DNA of 64,000 nt from a bacterium (GTDB lineage Bacteria > Acidobacteriota > Thermoanaerobaculia > Multivoradales > J023). This document shows, piece after piece, positions 36,001 to 45,200 of the stretch; positions within the stretch are counted from its first letter, which is position 1; each line of letters begins with the position of its first letter. The stretch lies in assembly GCA_024226315.1 (NCBI GenBank), contig JAAELT010000018.1:1-64000 (forward strand), read 5' to 3'. The position numbers and the translations under genes were made by a program. The notes beneath the pieces were generated by a model. The model made no database searches. It saw only the letters and a program-made list of their open reading frames with translations, and was not told where the DNA came from.

Positions 36001-37917
36001 ACACGCGAAGGCTTCTTCGAACCGCTCCCGGGCGTCCTCGGGATCGACCTTCAGATCCTGCGCCACGAGCTCGAAATCGCGGATCCAGATCGGGTTGGGA
36101 ACCTCCGCCGGACGCACCTCGAAGGGGCTCTCGGTGTTGACCGTGAAGCCCATGTTCTCGAGGATCGGCAGGAAGTTCGACAAGGGTGCGGGAATCGCCA
36201 GCTCGAAGGTCCGGAAGTGGTAGCGGGTGATGACCGCCCCCTCGCGCCGGTAGAGACGCATGCCGAGCTTTCCGGATTCCACCACCTCGTCGAGGATCGG
36301 GATGTCCCGGGCCGCTTCGGCGGCGGGAATCATCTCCTGATAGGCGCTGGGAAACGCCTCGCCCCAGCGCCGCCAGGCCTCGAGGCCGGCTTCTTGCCCG
36401 CTCGCCGCGCCCAGGGCCTCTTTCAATCGATCGTTCCAAGTCCGCGCCGCCTCCGTCAGGCGGACCTCGACCGCCGCGACGTCGACCTCGGGTTGATCCG
36501 CCCCCCGCGGCTGGACGATGAACTGGAGCTGGGCCATCGGTTGGTCGGATATCCGCGTGCGGTAGGCCGTCACCTCGCCGGCGAAGGCGTGCTCGAGAAT
36601 GTCCTGCATGCGCACCCGCAGCTCGGTCGAGTGCAGGTCACGGGGGACGTAGACCATGCACGAGAAGAAGCGGTCCTCCTCGTCACGCCGCACCAGCAGT
36701 GCCAGACGAGGTCGGAGCTGGAGCTCGAGAGTGCGCAGGGCGAAGCGATAGAGATCGTCTTCGGAGATCTGGAACAGCTCGTCGCGCGGATAGTTCTCGA
36801 CAATGTGGCGCAGGGCCTTGGCGCTGTGGCTGACCGGCGGGAAGCCGGTGCGCCCGATGACCCGCGCCACCTTGCGCCGGACCAGCGGGATCTCGCTCGC
36901 CGTGATGCTGTAGGCCATCGAGGTGAAAAGGCCCAGGAATCGGTACTCGCCGGCCAGCTCGAGCTCGTCGTCGTAGTGTTTGACCGAGATCAGATCCATG
37001 TGGACGCTGCGGTGCACCGTCGCCTTGGAGCTGGTCTTCGAGATCGCCACCAGGCGGTCGCCGTGCAGGAATCTCACCGCCTCCGACGTCAACGGACGGT
37101 CGCTCGTGGCGCGCTCGCCGAGCGGGAGCTCGCGCAGCAGGCCAAGACCTGTCTCGGGCAGGGGGCGCAGGTATTCGGCGTCCCCGTCCGCTTCCAGGCG
37201 GTATTCCAGATACCCCAGAAAGGTGAAGTGGTCCTCGTAGACCCAGCGCATGAAGGCCCGGATCTCGCCGATCTCGTCCTCCGGCAGTGGCGACGGCTGC
37301 TCCAGCTCTTCCAGGACCCGGGCCGCCGCCTGGCACATCGGTTGCCAGTCCTCGACCGCCTTCTGCACGTCGGCCAGCACCTTGCGCAGGGCGGTCTCGA
37401 GATCGACCAGCACCGCCGGCGACGTCTGGCGGTCCACCTCGAGATGAACGAATGCCTCCTCCGAGCTCTCCTGGCGCTCGGAACCCAGAGCGACGTAATC
37501 GAGCAGCGTGCCTTTCGCGTCGCGCCGGGCCTGAAGCTGCGGGTACATCGCCCGGTGGACAGTGAGCTCCCGCCGAGCGACCTCGCCGGTGACCGAGTCC
37601 ACCAGAAACGGCATGTCGTCGATCACGAACTGGATTACCGTGCGGTCGGCGCCCCAGCCGTCGTTCTCCGCGTCCGGGTTGAAGACCTCGAGCAGCAGCT
37701 CGCCGGCCCGCCGCCGCTGTCCGAGCGCGAACAGCTGGAAGATCGCGCGCGCGAGGTCGCCCGAATCGGCGCCCTCGAGCTCCTCGAACGACAGCTCTTC
37801 GCAACACTGGCGCGCGAAGGGCTCGACCAGGGTGAAGTCCTGGCCGGCGGCGAGCTCCTCGGCACGCTCGGCGAAACGATCGATCAACAACTGCTTGTCT
37901 TCGAATTCGGGGCTCAT
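33067..37917 (-). CDS. gdhB: NAD-specific glutamate dehydrogenase, large type
   Basis: A 1616-residue enzyme that deaminates glutamate to 2-oxoglutarate with NAD+. Length and layout fit the L_GDH (about 180-kDa) class: long N-terminal ACT-like region, central catalytic part with GGIRWSDRREDFRTEILGL and VKNAVIVPVGAKGGFVVK (substrate Lys), then the Rossmann part with FSDIANGVAREYGFWLGDAF and VGVGDMSGDVFGNGML, and a C-terminal helical domain. GGGAGG precedes ATG 37917. Catabolic role; a second, unrelated dehydrogenase of the Glu/Leu family is encoded 4 kb away. It is 160 bases upstream of htpG on the same strand. Confidence 0.95.
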   Translation of the reverse strand: MSPEFEDKQLLIDRFAERAEELAAGQDFTLVEPFARQCCEELSFEELEGADSGDLARAIFQLFALGQRRRAGELLLEVFNPDAENDGWGADRTVIQFVIDDMPFLVDSVTGEVARRELTVHRAMYPQLQARRDAKGTLLDYVALGSERQESSEEAFVHLEVDRQTSPAVLVDLETALRKVLADVQKAVEDWQPMCQAAARVLEELEQPSPLPEDEIGEIRAFMRWVYEDHFTFLGYLEYRLEADGDAEYLRPLPETGLGLLRELPLGERATSDRPLTSEAVRFLHGDRLVAISKTSSKATVHRSVHMDLISVKHYDDELELAGEYRFLGLFTSMAYSITASEIPLVRRKVARVIGRTGFPPVSHSAKALRHIVENYPRDELFQISEDDLYRFALRTLELQLRPRLALLVRRDEEDRFFSCMVYVPRDLHSTELRVRMQDILEHAFAGEVTAYRTRISDQPMAQLQFIVQPRGADQPEVDVAAVEVRLTEAARTWNDRLKEALGAASGQEAGLEAWRRWGEAFPSAYQEMIPAAEAARDIPILDEVVESGKLGMRLYRREGAVITRYHFRTFELAIPAPLSNFLPILENMGFTVNTESPFEVRPAEVPNPIWIRDFELVAQDLKVDPEDARERFEEAFACVWSGEVENDGFNRLVLRAGLDWRQVVLLRAYYRYLRQIGFAFSQGYVTETLASHPEIVRLLVELFEVYFDPARQAEESGAEESDPGQGVVQRIQGALEGVESRDEDRILWLFLNLIQATLRTNYFQSTLVGRPKDYLSFKLDAERVRELPLPRPWVEVFVYSPWMEAVHLRGGKVARGGIRWSDRREDFRTEILGLLKSQKVKNAVIVPVGAKGGFVVKQPQSQGDRDAAFEEGVVCYKTMIRGLLDLTDNLHGDPSGGTRVAPPPDVVRRDGDDTYLVVAADKGTARFSDIANGVAREYGFWLGDAFASGGSVGYDHKKMAITARGAWESVKRHFREMGRDIQSESFTTVGVGDMSGDVFGNGMLLSKHTRLVAAFNHLHIFVDPDPDPAASFKERRRLFKLPRSTWADYDAKLLSAGGAVYERAAKSVTVSPEVRELLGLTVDDLPPDELIRAVLRAKVDLLWFGGIGTYVKGSAEAHASAGDFTNDDVRVDAAELCCQAIGEGANLGLTQAGRIEFALTGGRINTDFIDNSGGVDCSDHEVNIKIVLDEAVAAGDLEKEKRDRLLGKMSKEVAALVLRDNYLQTQSISITQAQGAGLLDEHVRLMRTLERSGLLDRRLEGLPDETTLAERRESKRGLTRPEIAVLLAYSKIYVLGELLDSQLPDESLLIDDLVGYFPRPMRRRFRAAIERHRLRREIVATRVTNSIINRVGPDFVIRLAEGTGSKIADVARAYIAARDVFAMRSVWEEIESLDNRMPTDQQNRLWLTSVQLIERATRWFLRYGGRPLDITACVDEFEMEIVVVAAQLVDLLAPRSKARVRRRTKRLRELGAPTELATRIASMDILPSACDVARCSRASEVPVERVGRVYFAVGERFGFDRLRYEASRLGGESPWLQAAVTANVEDLSSHQAELARQIVAHPGKARAAIEAWSSERSAAVHRLDSMLEDFEVGRIDLAMLTIAERELRRLVGHDA

Positions 37918-38109
37918 CGTCCGCCTCCCTGTCTCGGACGATTCGGCGGTTTCATGCGCTTGCGGGTATGCTCTCCGGCGCTGAGGCTCAGACGGCCGGA
38001 CGCTCGATGACGGCGACGGGCCACGAGGCAGCTGCAATGAACAGAGCCTAGCCGATTTGCCCGATCAGGAGAAGCCACCGCGCCGCCGCGATTGACGAGG
38101 ACTCGAGCC

Positions 38110-38919
38110 ATGCCCCCAACGATGCCATCCACTCACGATCTGCCCCTGAGCAACCGGCACGCGCTGGTGTGCGGCGCGAGCGCCGGCATCGGACGCGCCG
38201 CGGCGCTCGCCCTGGCCGAGCTCGGCGCCGAGGTCACCGCCCTGGCGCGTTCGCGCGAAGCCCTGGAGAGACTGATGCTCGAGCTCGAGCGCGCGGGCTC
38301 GCCACGCGCCCGTTTCGTGGTCGCCGACCACGACGACCGCGGGCGGCTGAAGACGGCGGTCGAGGGCCTGATCCAGCGGGAGGGTCCGGTTCACGTGCTG
38401 GTGAACAACTCCGGTGGGCCGGCTCCGGGGCCGATCCTCGAGGCGCGGGAGGAGGACTTCGTGGGCGCCTTCGGCCGGCACCTCTTGGCCAACCACCTGT
38501 TGGTGAAGCTGGCCCTCGGCGGCATGATCCAGGCCGGCTACGGACGCATTATCAACATCATCTCGGTCTCGGTACGCGAGCCGCTGCCGGGGCTGGGCGT
38601 GAGCAATACCATCCGTGGCGCGGTGGCTTCGTGGGCCAAGACGTTGTCGAGGGAGCTGCCGCCGCGAGTCACGATCAACAACCTGCTGCCCGGCTTCACC
38701 GCCACGGAACGTTTGATGTCGCTGCGCAAGAAGATTGCGGACCAGGCCGACGGTGACGAGGAATCAGTGCAGGGGCGGTGGGAAAGTATGATCCCGGAAG
38801 GCCGGATCGGCCGCCCCGAGGAGCTCGGCGCGGTGATCGCCTTCCTGGCGTCGCCCGCGGCGTCCTATGTGCGGGGTGTGAGCCTGCCGGTCGACGGTGG
38901 CCGGCTGCGGAGCATCTAG
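38110..38919 (+). CDS. SDR-family oxidoreductase lacking the Tyr-Lys pair
   Basis: A 269-residue Rossmann protein of the short-chain dehydrogenase family. NAD(P)-binding GASAGIGRAAALA and NNSGGPAPG are intact, and the C-terminus (YVRGVSLPVDGGRLRSI) is classical. The catalytic YxxxK region reads VSNTIRGAVASWAKTL: where Tyr and Lys are expected there are Ser and Arg. ATG 38110 is preferred to a TTG at 38092 because GAGGA precedes it. The stop TAG shares its CTAG with the stop of the convergent transporter gene. Confidence 0.85.
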   Translation: MPPTMPSTHDLPLSNRHALVCGASAGIGRAAALALAELGAEVTALARSREALERLMLELERAGSPRARFVVADHDDRGRLKTAVEGLIQREGPVHVLVNNSGGPAPGPILEAREEDFVGAFGRHLLANHLLVKLALGGMIQAGYGRIINIISVSVREPLPGLGVSNTIRGAVASWAKTLSRELPPRVTINNLLPGFTATERLMSLRKKIADQADGDEESVQGRWESMIPEGRIGRPEELGAVIAFLASPAASYVRGVSLPVDGGRLRSI

Positions 38920-41900
38920 CGTTCCTGTTCCGACGTGCGCTCCCGCAGTCGCCGGCAGAGCATCGAGACGACGCCCTGCGTGATCGAGGTGTAATCGTCC
39001 ATCAGCTCCTGGAACTGCTCGCGGCCGAGCACCAGCAGCAGCACGTCGTCCTCGACCGTCGCCGACAGCGACCGGGGCTCGGCTTCGAGCACCGCCATCT
39101 CGCCGAAGACCTCTCCTTCCCCGAGGACGACCACCAGCCGCTCGCCGTCGTGAATGCGCACGCGGCCCTTGACGATGACATAGAGATTCCGGCCCAGGTC
39201 ACCCTTGGCGAAGATCGGCTCGCCGGCCTTGCGCTCCGCCTCGGTCGCGACCGCCGCGACCGAGACCAGCACATCTTCCGGGATCTCCGCAAAGATACCG
39301 ACCGCCTTCAAGAAAACCACCCGTTCGAGGGTCAGGAGCTTCGCCATGTTCGCTTCCTCCAGTCCCAGCAGGCGCGCGGCGAGCTGCCGGACCTGGGGGG
39401 ACTCGTCATCGGCCATGGATCGTGATCGTTGCTCGAGGTCCGCGGATCCGAGCTCGCCCAGAGTCCACAGCGCACTCTCCCGTACGACCGCCTCGTCGTC
39501 GGCGAGAGCGGCGCGTACCACCGGTTCGAGCGCCGTGACCCGCTCACGTCCCGCATACGCCAGGGTGCACGCGCGGGTCCACGGCTTCCTTGCTTCCGAG
39601 CTCAGCCACTCCAGCCGCTCGATAGCCTCGTCCGGCGCCGCGCTCTTCGAGCGTCCCTGCTCATGGTCGCCCAGCAGCGGCAACAGGGCTGTCTTGATCT
39701 CGTTGGCGAGCGCCGTGTCCAGAAGCTCCACGGCGTAGGCCTGGCGTTCCTTCGAGGCATGGGACAGGTTCTCCCGCGCGTTCTGGATCACCTCGGCGTC
39801 GAGGATCAGGGCCAGTTGCAGCAGCGTCCGGTCGACGGCGTCGGCAAGCTCCAGCCGCAACGCCCCCGAGAGAGGAGAGGCCTCGTCCGCGACATCCTGG
39901 AGTGCCGACTGCAAACGGCCCGCCTCGTCGAGCTCACGCTCGACCGCCGCATCGACGCCCGGCTTGTCCTCGGGCGTGGCCGCGTAGGCGACCCGGCGCA
40001 GCGCCTTCAGCACCTCCAGCCGCAGGTCACCGTCTGCGTCCTCCAGGTGCCGGCGCAGCAGGGAGACGGACGCGGCTGCGTCGATCCGGCCGCATAGACG
40101 AAGCAACAGCCTCTTGAGGTCACGAGTGGCGGTGGGCAGGTCGAGACTCTCCGCGAGCGCGGGGACAGCTTCGGCGCCGCCGGCGATGATCGCTCTGGCT
40201 GCCTGCCGCCGATTCTCCCGCCGTGCGAGACAGGCCGTCACCGGCGGCCACAGCCGAGGGTGACGGATCTCGCCGGCGGCCTGAACAGCGGCGCCGCGAA
40301 CTTCGGCGTCGCCGTCTTCGAGCAGTTTCAGAACCGGCCGGTAGAAACCCCTGGCAGCGATCTCACCGAGCACCCTGGCGGCCCGCACCCGCTGTGCCGG
40401 ATCGCTGGCGTTCTGCATCTCGAGCACACGGTTGCCGGCAACCAGGACGCCCTCGATGCCGCCCCCGCGCAGCAGCCCGACGATCGTACCGAGTGCCACT
40501 TCCGGATCTTCGGCGTCGAGGAAGGGTGTTACTTCGTCGACGTCGTCGAAGTACCCCAGCTCACAGAATGTTCCGATGGCGGTGGCGCGTACCCGCGGCG
40601 CCGGATCCTCTTCGATCAGGCGGCGAATTCGCGGTGCGGCATCCGTCAACCGCAGCCGTTCGATCGTCTCCAGAGCCTCGCGCCGCACTTCCGCGGCGGG
40701 ATGCTCCAGGGCCTCCAGCAACAGCGCCGGCAAGGCATCGTCTTCGATTCGTTCGAGCAGCGCCAGAGCGTAGAGCACTTCCGCGACCCGTGGGCTTTGA
40801 AGCTTTGTGCGCAGCACGGCGACACTGTTGGCGTCGGTGAAGGAGAGCTCTTCGCCCTCGAGCGTTCGATTGTTGAGGGCGCTGAGCAGTGCCGCCGAAT
40901 ATTCGCGCTGGAGGATCATCGAGACCAGCGCCCAGAGTGCCCAGATCACCAGCATGATGACAATCAGACGCGGCAGCGTACCGTCACCGCTACCCACCAG
41001 CAGCAGCACCGCGCCCGCGAGGCCACCGCCGAGGGGCGTCAAGATGCTCTCGACGAACGTCTGGAGCGAAACGCGCCGGTCTGGCGCCAAGGGCTGGTAG
41101 AGCAACCTCGACGCCGGATTGAGCAGAGAGCTCGAAAACAACCCGTAGAGCAACTTGGTGGCGATCAGCATCCAGAAGAACAGTCCGCCGGGCGCGCCGA
41201 GGGCCACGCCGAGCACAATCATCGCGACGGTCATGACCAGGGTCGGGAGGGTCAAGCCCAGCTTGAGGCCGTAGCGGCCGATCAACGCGCCGGACAGCGT
41301 CACGGTGAACGCCAACTCCAATCCCTGGCTGATGCCGTTGAACAGACCGAGGAAGCTAGCAAGCTCGTCCGCGTCCGGATAGCGGTTCTCCGCTTGATCG
41401 TAAAAGGTGAAATCGAGGAAGTAGTAAGCGAGGATCCAGGCGGTCTGAAAACCGACGATCAGCAACACGTAACGACCTCGGAACAGGCTTCTGTAACCAC
41501 CCTCGGTCGCCTTGGCACTCACCACCTCCTCGCCACCCGACTCGTCTTCGTCGCCGGCACTCAGCTCGGCGCGGGCGCTCCTCACGACGGCGCGCAAGAA
41601 GAACAGGCACAATACGAGGCCGGCGGCGCCGAGCCATAGAAGCACCGGGGTCTGGACGAAGCGCAGCACCAGCGGCACGGATAGGCCGCCGGCCGCGCCC
41701 GCGGCCAGCTCGCCTGCGGTGATCAGACCGAACAGCCGCTTGCCCTGCCGGATGTCGAACAGCCGGCCGGCGAGCGCCCAATACCCCAGACAGGCGAGGG
41801 TGAACGCCACGTCGCTCCAAATGACCACCGCGAAGGTCAGCCAACGGGCGCCGAGGAACGCCACCGCGCCCAGCACGGCGCCGGTGATGACCAGCAGCAC

Positions 41901-42167
41901 GACCAGCGTCGACGAAATCAACCGAACCAGCGGCAGCCTGCCCTCCAGCCAGGCGTAGAGCCCGCCGAACAACGACACCGCAACCGCCGACACGATGTAG
42001 ATCAGCGGCAGGCGATCGGCGCTGAATTCGGCCAGGAAAAGCGCATAGGCCGCCGTGGAGAACAGCACGTACGCGGCCGACGCCGCGAAGGCGTAGCCGG
42101 TCAGCAGCAGCAGGGGCCTGCCCTCGCCGCGGCGGACGTTGAACATGACTGCGAGCTTGCGGAGCAC
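38916..42167 (-). CDS. MFS (Tlc-like) transporter with HEAT repeats and cNMP-binding domain
   Basis: A roughly 1083-residue fusion. Residues about 20-440 hold 11-12 TM helices with the signature GRLFDIRQGKRLFGLITAGE seen in bacterial Tlc/NTP-antiporter-like MFS proteins. About 470-900 are HEAT-like helical repeats (for example EHPAAEVRREALETIERL). The C-terminus (about 930-1070) is a cyclic-nucleotide-binding domain: KAGEPIFAKGDLGRNLYVIV, then GEVFGEMAVLEAEPRSLSATV (phosphate-binding cassette with Arg). A nucleotide-sensing regulated transporter seems likely; the substrate is not known. GTG 42167 is chosen for an N-terminus VLRKLAVMFNVRRGE typical of the family; ATG 42146 is possible. Confidence 0.82.
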   Translation of the reverse strand: MLRKLAVMFNVRRGEGRPLLLLTGYAFAASAAYVLFSTAAYALFLAEFSADRLPLIYIVSAVAVSLFGGLYAWLEGRLPLVRLISSTLVVLLVITGAVLGAVAFLGARWLTFAVVIWSDVAFTLACLGYWALAGRLFDIRQGKRLFGLITAGELAAGAAGGLSVPLVLRFVQTPVLLWLGAAGLVLCLFFLRAVVRSARAELSAGDEDESGGEEVVSAKATEGGYRSLFRGRYVLLIVGFQTAWILAYYFLDFTFYDQAENRYPDADELASFLGLFNGISQGLELAFTVTLSGALIGRYGLKLGLTLPTLVMTVAMIVLGVALGAPGGLFFWMLIATKLLYGLFSSSLLNPASRLLYQPLAPDRRVSLQTFVESILTPLGGGLAGAVLLLVGSGDGTLPRLIVIMLVIWALWALVSMILQREYSAALLSALNNRTLEGEELSFTDANSVAVLRTKLQSPRVAEVLYALALLERIEDDALPALLLEALEHPAAEVRREALETIERLRLTDAAPRIRRLIEEDPAPRVRATAIGTFCELGYFDDVDEVTPFLDAEDPEVALGTIVGLLRGGGIEGVLVAGNRVLEMQNASDPAQRVRAARVLGEIAARGFYRPVLKLLEDGDAEVRGAAVQAAGEIRHPRLWPPVTACLARRENRRQAARAIIAGGAEAVPALAESLDLPTATRDLKRLLLRLCGRIDAAASVSLLRRHLEDADGDLRLEVLKALRRVAYAATPEDKPGVDAAVERELDEAGRLQSALQDVADEASPLSGALRLELADAVDRTLLQLALILDAEVIQNARENLSHASKERQAYAVELLDTALANEIKTALLPLLGDHEQGRSKSAAPDEAIERLEWLSSEARKPWTRACTLAYAGRERVTALEPVVRAALADDEAVVRESALWTLGELGSADLEQRSRSMADDESPQVRQLAARLLGLEEANMAKLLTLERVVFLKAVGIFAEIPEDVLVSVAAVATEAERKAGEPIFAKGDLGRNLYVIVKGRVRIHDGERLVVVLGEGEVFGEMAVLEAEPRSLSATVEDDVLLLVLGREQFQELMDDYTSITQGVVSMLCRRLRERTSEQER

Positions 42168-42227
42168 TGTGCCAGCTAGTTTAGGCGACCAGGCGCGCTT
42201 TGGAAGAGTTGCTATATTCAGCGGTCC

Positions 42228-45200
42228 ATGTCCAATCACAAGACCGACCATCGACGCCGCGAGCTCGCCCGCACGGTCCGCCGCTCGAGCGTCGAGGACT
42301 TCCACGACCTGCTCGCCGAAGAAGGCGTGAACCACGCCTTCTTGATCTCGGAGAACGGCGAAATCACCCTCTCCCATCCGCGCCTGCTGAAGCCCGTCAA
42401 GGCGTTCTTCGAGCTGTCCCAGGACTTCGACGATCACGAGGGCGTGTTCATCGGCCGCGAAGACGGCATCCCGACGCTCTTCTTCGCCTTCGTGCACGAC
42501 ACCCGCCGCGGCCTCGCCCAGGGAGGGCTCCGCTTCAACGGCTACGAGAACCTGGCCGACATCCTGGTCGACGGCTTGCGCCTGGCCCGGGGCATGACGC
42601 GCAAGAACGCCCTGGCGGGTCTGTGGTGGGGCGGCGGCAAGGGGATCGTGGCGATCACCGAGAGCATCCGCACGCCCGAGTACCTCACCGAGGGCACCGA
42701 GAAGCGGCTCGAGCTCTTTCGCGCCTACGGCCGGTTCATCGCCAGTCTCGGCGGGATCTACTACACCGCCGAGGACGTCGGCACCAAGACCTCCGACATG
42801 AATGCCATTCTCGGCCAGAATCGCTTCACCACCTGCGTCGGCGGCGAGCTCGGCGGCAGCGGCAACCCGTCGCCCGCCACCGCCCGCGGCGTTTTCGTGG
42901 CGATGCAGGCAGCATGGCGGTTTCTGACCGGCACCGACGATCTGGCCGGCGCCGGCGTCGCCGTCCAGGGAGTGGGCAACGTCGGCGGCCCGCTGGTGGC
43001 GCTGCTCGACGACGCCGGCGCCCAGGTGTGGGTGACCGACATCGACACCCGGGCGCTCGAGGACCTGAAGCGCGAGCGTCCGCGCATCGAGATCGTCGAG
43101 AACGACGTGATCTTCGATCTCGACGTCGACGTCTTCGCGCCGTGCGCCATCGGCGCGCAGATCAACGCGCGCACCATCCCGCGACTCAAAGTCCGACTGA
43201 TCTGCGGCGCCGCCAACAACATTCTCGAAGAGGATGCCGACGCCGAACGCCTGCGTCAGCGGGGGATCGCCTACGTGCCGGACTACCTGTGCAACCGCAT
43301 GGGCATCACCAACTGCGCCGACGAGTGGCAGGGCTACCTGCGCCGTGACGTCGAGCTGGCGGCCGAGCGCGTCTACCCCGACACTCTGCGGGTTCTCAAG
43401 CACGCCCGGGGCCAGATGATCACCACCGCGACCGCCGCCGACCAACTCGCCGACATCGCCGCCTGCGAGCTGCACCCCATGATCGGCCACCGCGGCCGGC
43501 GGATCGGCGACCAGCTGATCGCCTCCCGGTGGCATCGGCCCCGGCGCCGGCGGACGGTCGCGTCGAGCGCGGCAGGGGAGAGAGCTCCGGTACCGGCGGC
43601 CTTCGCACCGGGGGCCGACGAGCCCACGCTGCGGGTCCGCTGGGAGCGCGAGGGACGCTTTCGCGGCGAGGGTACGACGCTGGCGGCGGCACCCATCTCC
43701 GCCGCCGCCCGTCCGGGGCTGGCGCCCTTCCTCTCGGCGCTCCTGATGGACGTTCGCGCGCGTGCGCTGGAGCTCGAGAACGGAAGGCGACCGCGGCGCG
43801 TCGTGGGCTCCGATCCTGGCGGCCTGGCGTTGCAGCTGGCGGTCGAGCGCTCGCTGCCCTTCGAGCGCGAAGAGATCGGCCGGCCGCGATTCACGGAACG
43901 CTGCGCCGACGTTCATCGCGGCCACGACGCGGCGATCCGCGAGCAGCTGCATCAGCTCGGCGTCGGATTCGATCCGGACGCCTGGCTCGATCCCATGAGC
44001 CAGGACGGCGAGCGCGCCGCGCGCCGGTTGTTCTACGCGCTCAAGGACGCCGGTCTGATCACCCGCGAGCGCCGGCTGGCCTACTACGATCCCACCACCG
44101 AAACGGTATTGGTCTCGCCCGACGTCATCCGCACCCGCATCGCGCTGAGGGAACGCTACGTGGTGCGTTTCGAGGTCCGCGGCGGCCGTACGGGGGCCAA
44201 GGAGACGATCGAAGCCCAGACCTTTTACCCCGAGCTGTTACCCGGGGCGGTCGCGGTGGCAGTCCGCCAGGACGGCCCCTACGGGCACCTCGCGGGCCGC
44301 GCCGTTCACGACCCGCTGCGGCACGACGAGCTGCCCGTCTACGCCTACAGCGACCTGGCGACGAGCGCAAAATTCCTGGTGCCGGCCCACGATCGCGACG
44401 ACGAAGCCCTGGCCCGAGATCGTGGCATCGAGGAGCGCCGGGTGGCGATCGATGGCCGAGGGAGACTCCTTCTCCCCAGCGAGCCACCCCTGGTGCGCGA
44501 GGAGGCGCGGCGCCGGGTGATCGAGCGCCTCGGAAGCCGCATCGAACGCATCGAGGGCCGCTTCGAGGTCGACGCCTTTCGCGCTCGCCGTTCAGGAACA
44601 CTGGTCAACCTGGGCTATTCGAGCCAGGTCTTCGTGCATCTCGACAAGGCGGCGGCACGCCTGCGGCGCGCCATCGAGGCAGGCAGCGTGACCTTCTCCG
44701 ACGAGCGCTGGCGCGACCGCGCCCTGGAGCTGACCGAGAACCCGGAACCCTGGTGCATTTCGCGCCAGTACTGGTGGGGACACGCGCTGCCCGACGCCAG
44801 GACGCCGGGCGGGCGATTGCTCGACAGCTCGAGGGAGGACGTCCTGAGCGTCTGGTTCTCGCTCGTCGCTTCCACCCTGCTAGCAGCGGGCTGGCCCGGC
44901 GACGCCGAGCCCGAGCCGATCGACGAGCTCTACGTCGACCACGAGATCCTGGCCCGCTGGGCGCTGCCGGCGCAGCTCGTGTCGCTGACCCTCACTGGCA
45001 GACCGGCCTTTCGGCATCTTCACGTGCACGGCGCCCTGCATCTCGTGGAGCGGGTGCTCGAGGAACGCGCGGACGCGGCCGAGGTGCCCGAGGATCACCA
45101 CGACGAGGAGCGGTTCGTCGTGCGCTGGGTGCGCCGGCCGATGCGGCTGGGGCTCGGCAACGCGGTCGAGCCCGCCGCACTGATCCGTCGCTTTGGCGCC

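Noticed and set aside
34858..38010. 1050-codon plus-strand ORF opposite the NAD-glutamate dehydrogenase
   Set aside because: Antisense open frame caused by codon bias; composition (Val, Arg, Gln, His-rich) is typical of shadows.
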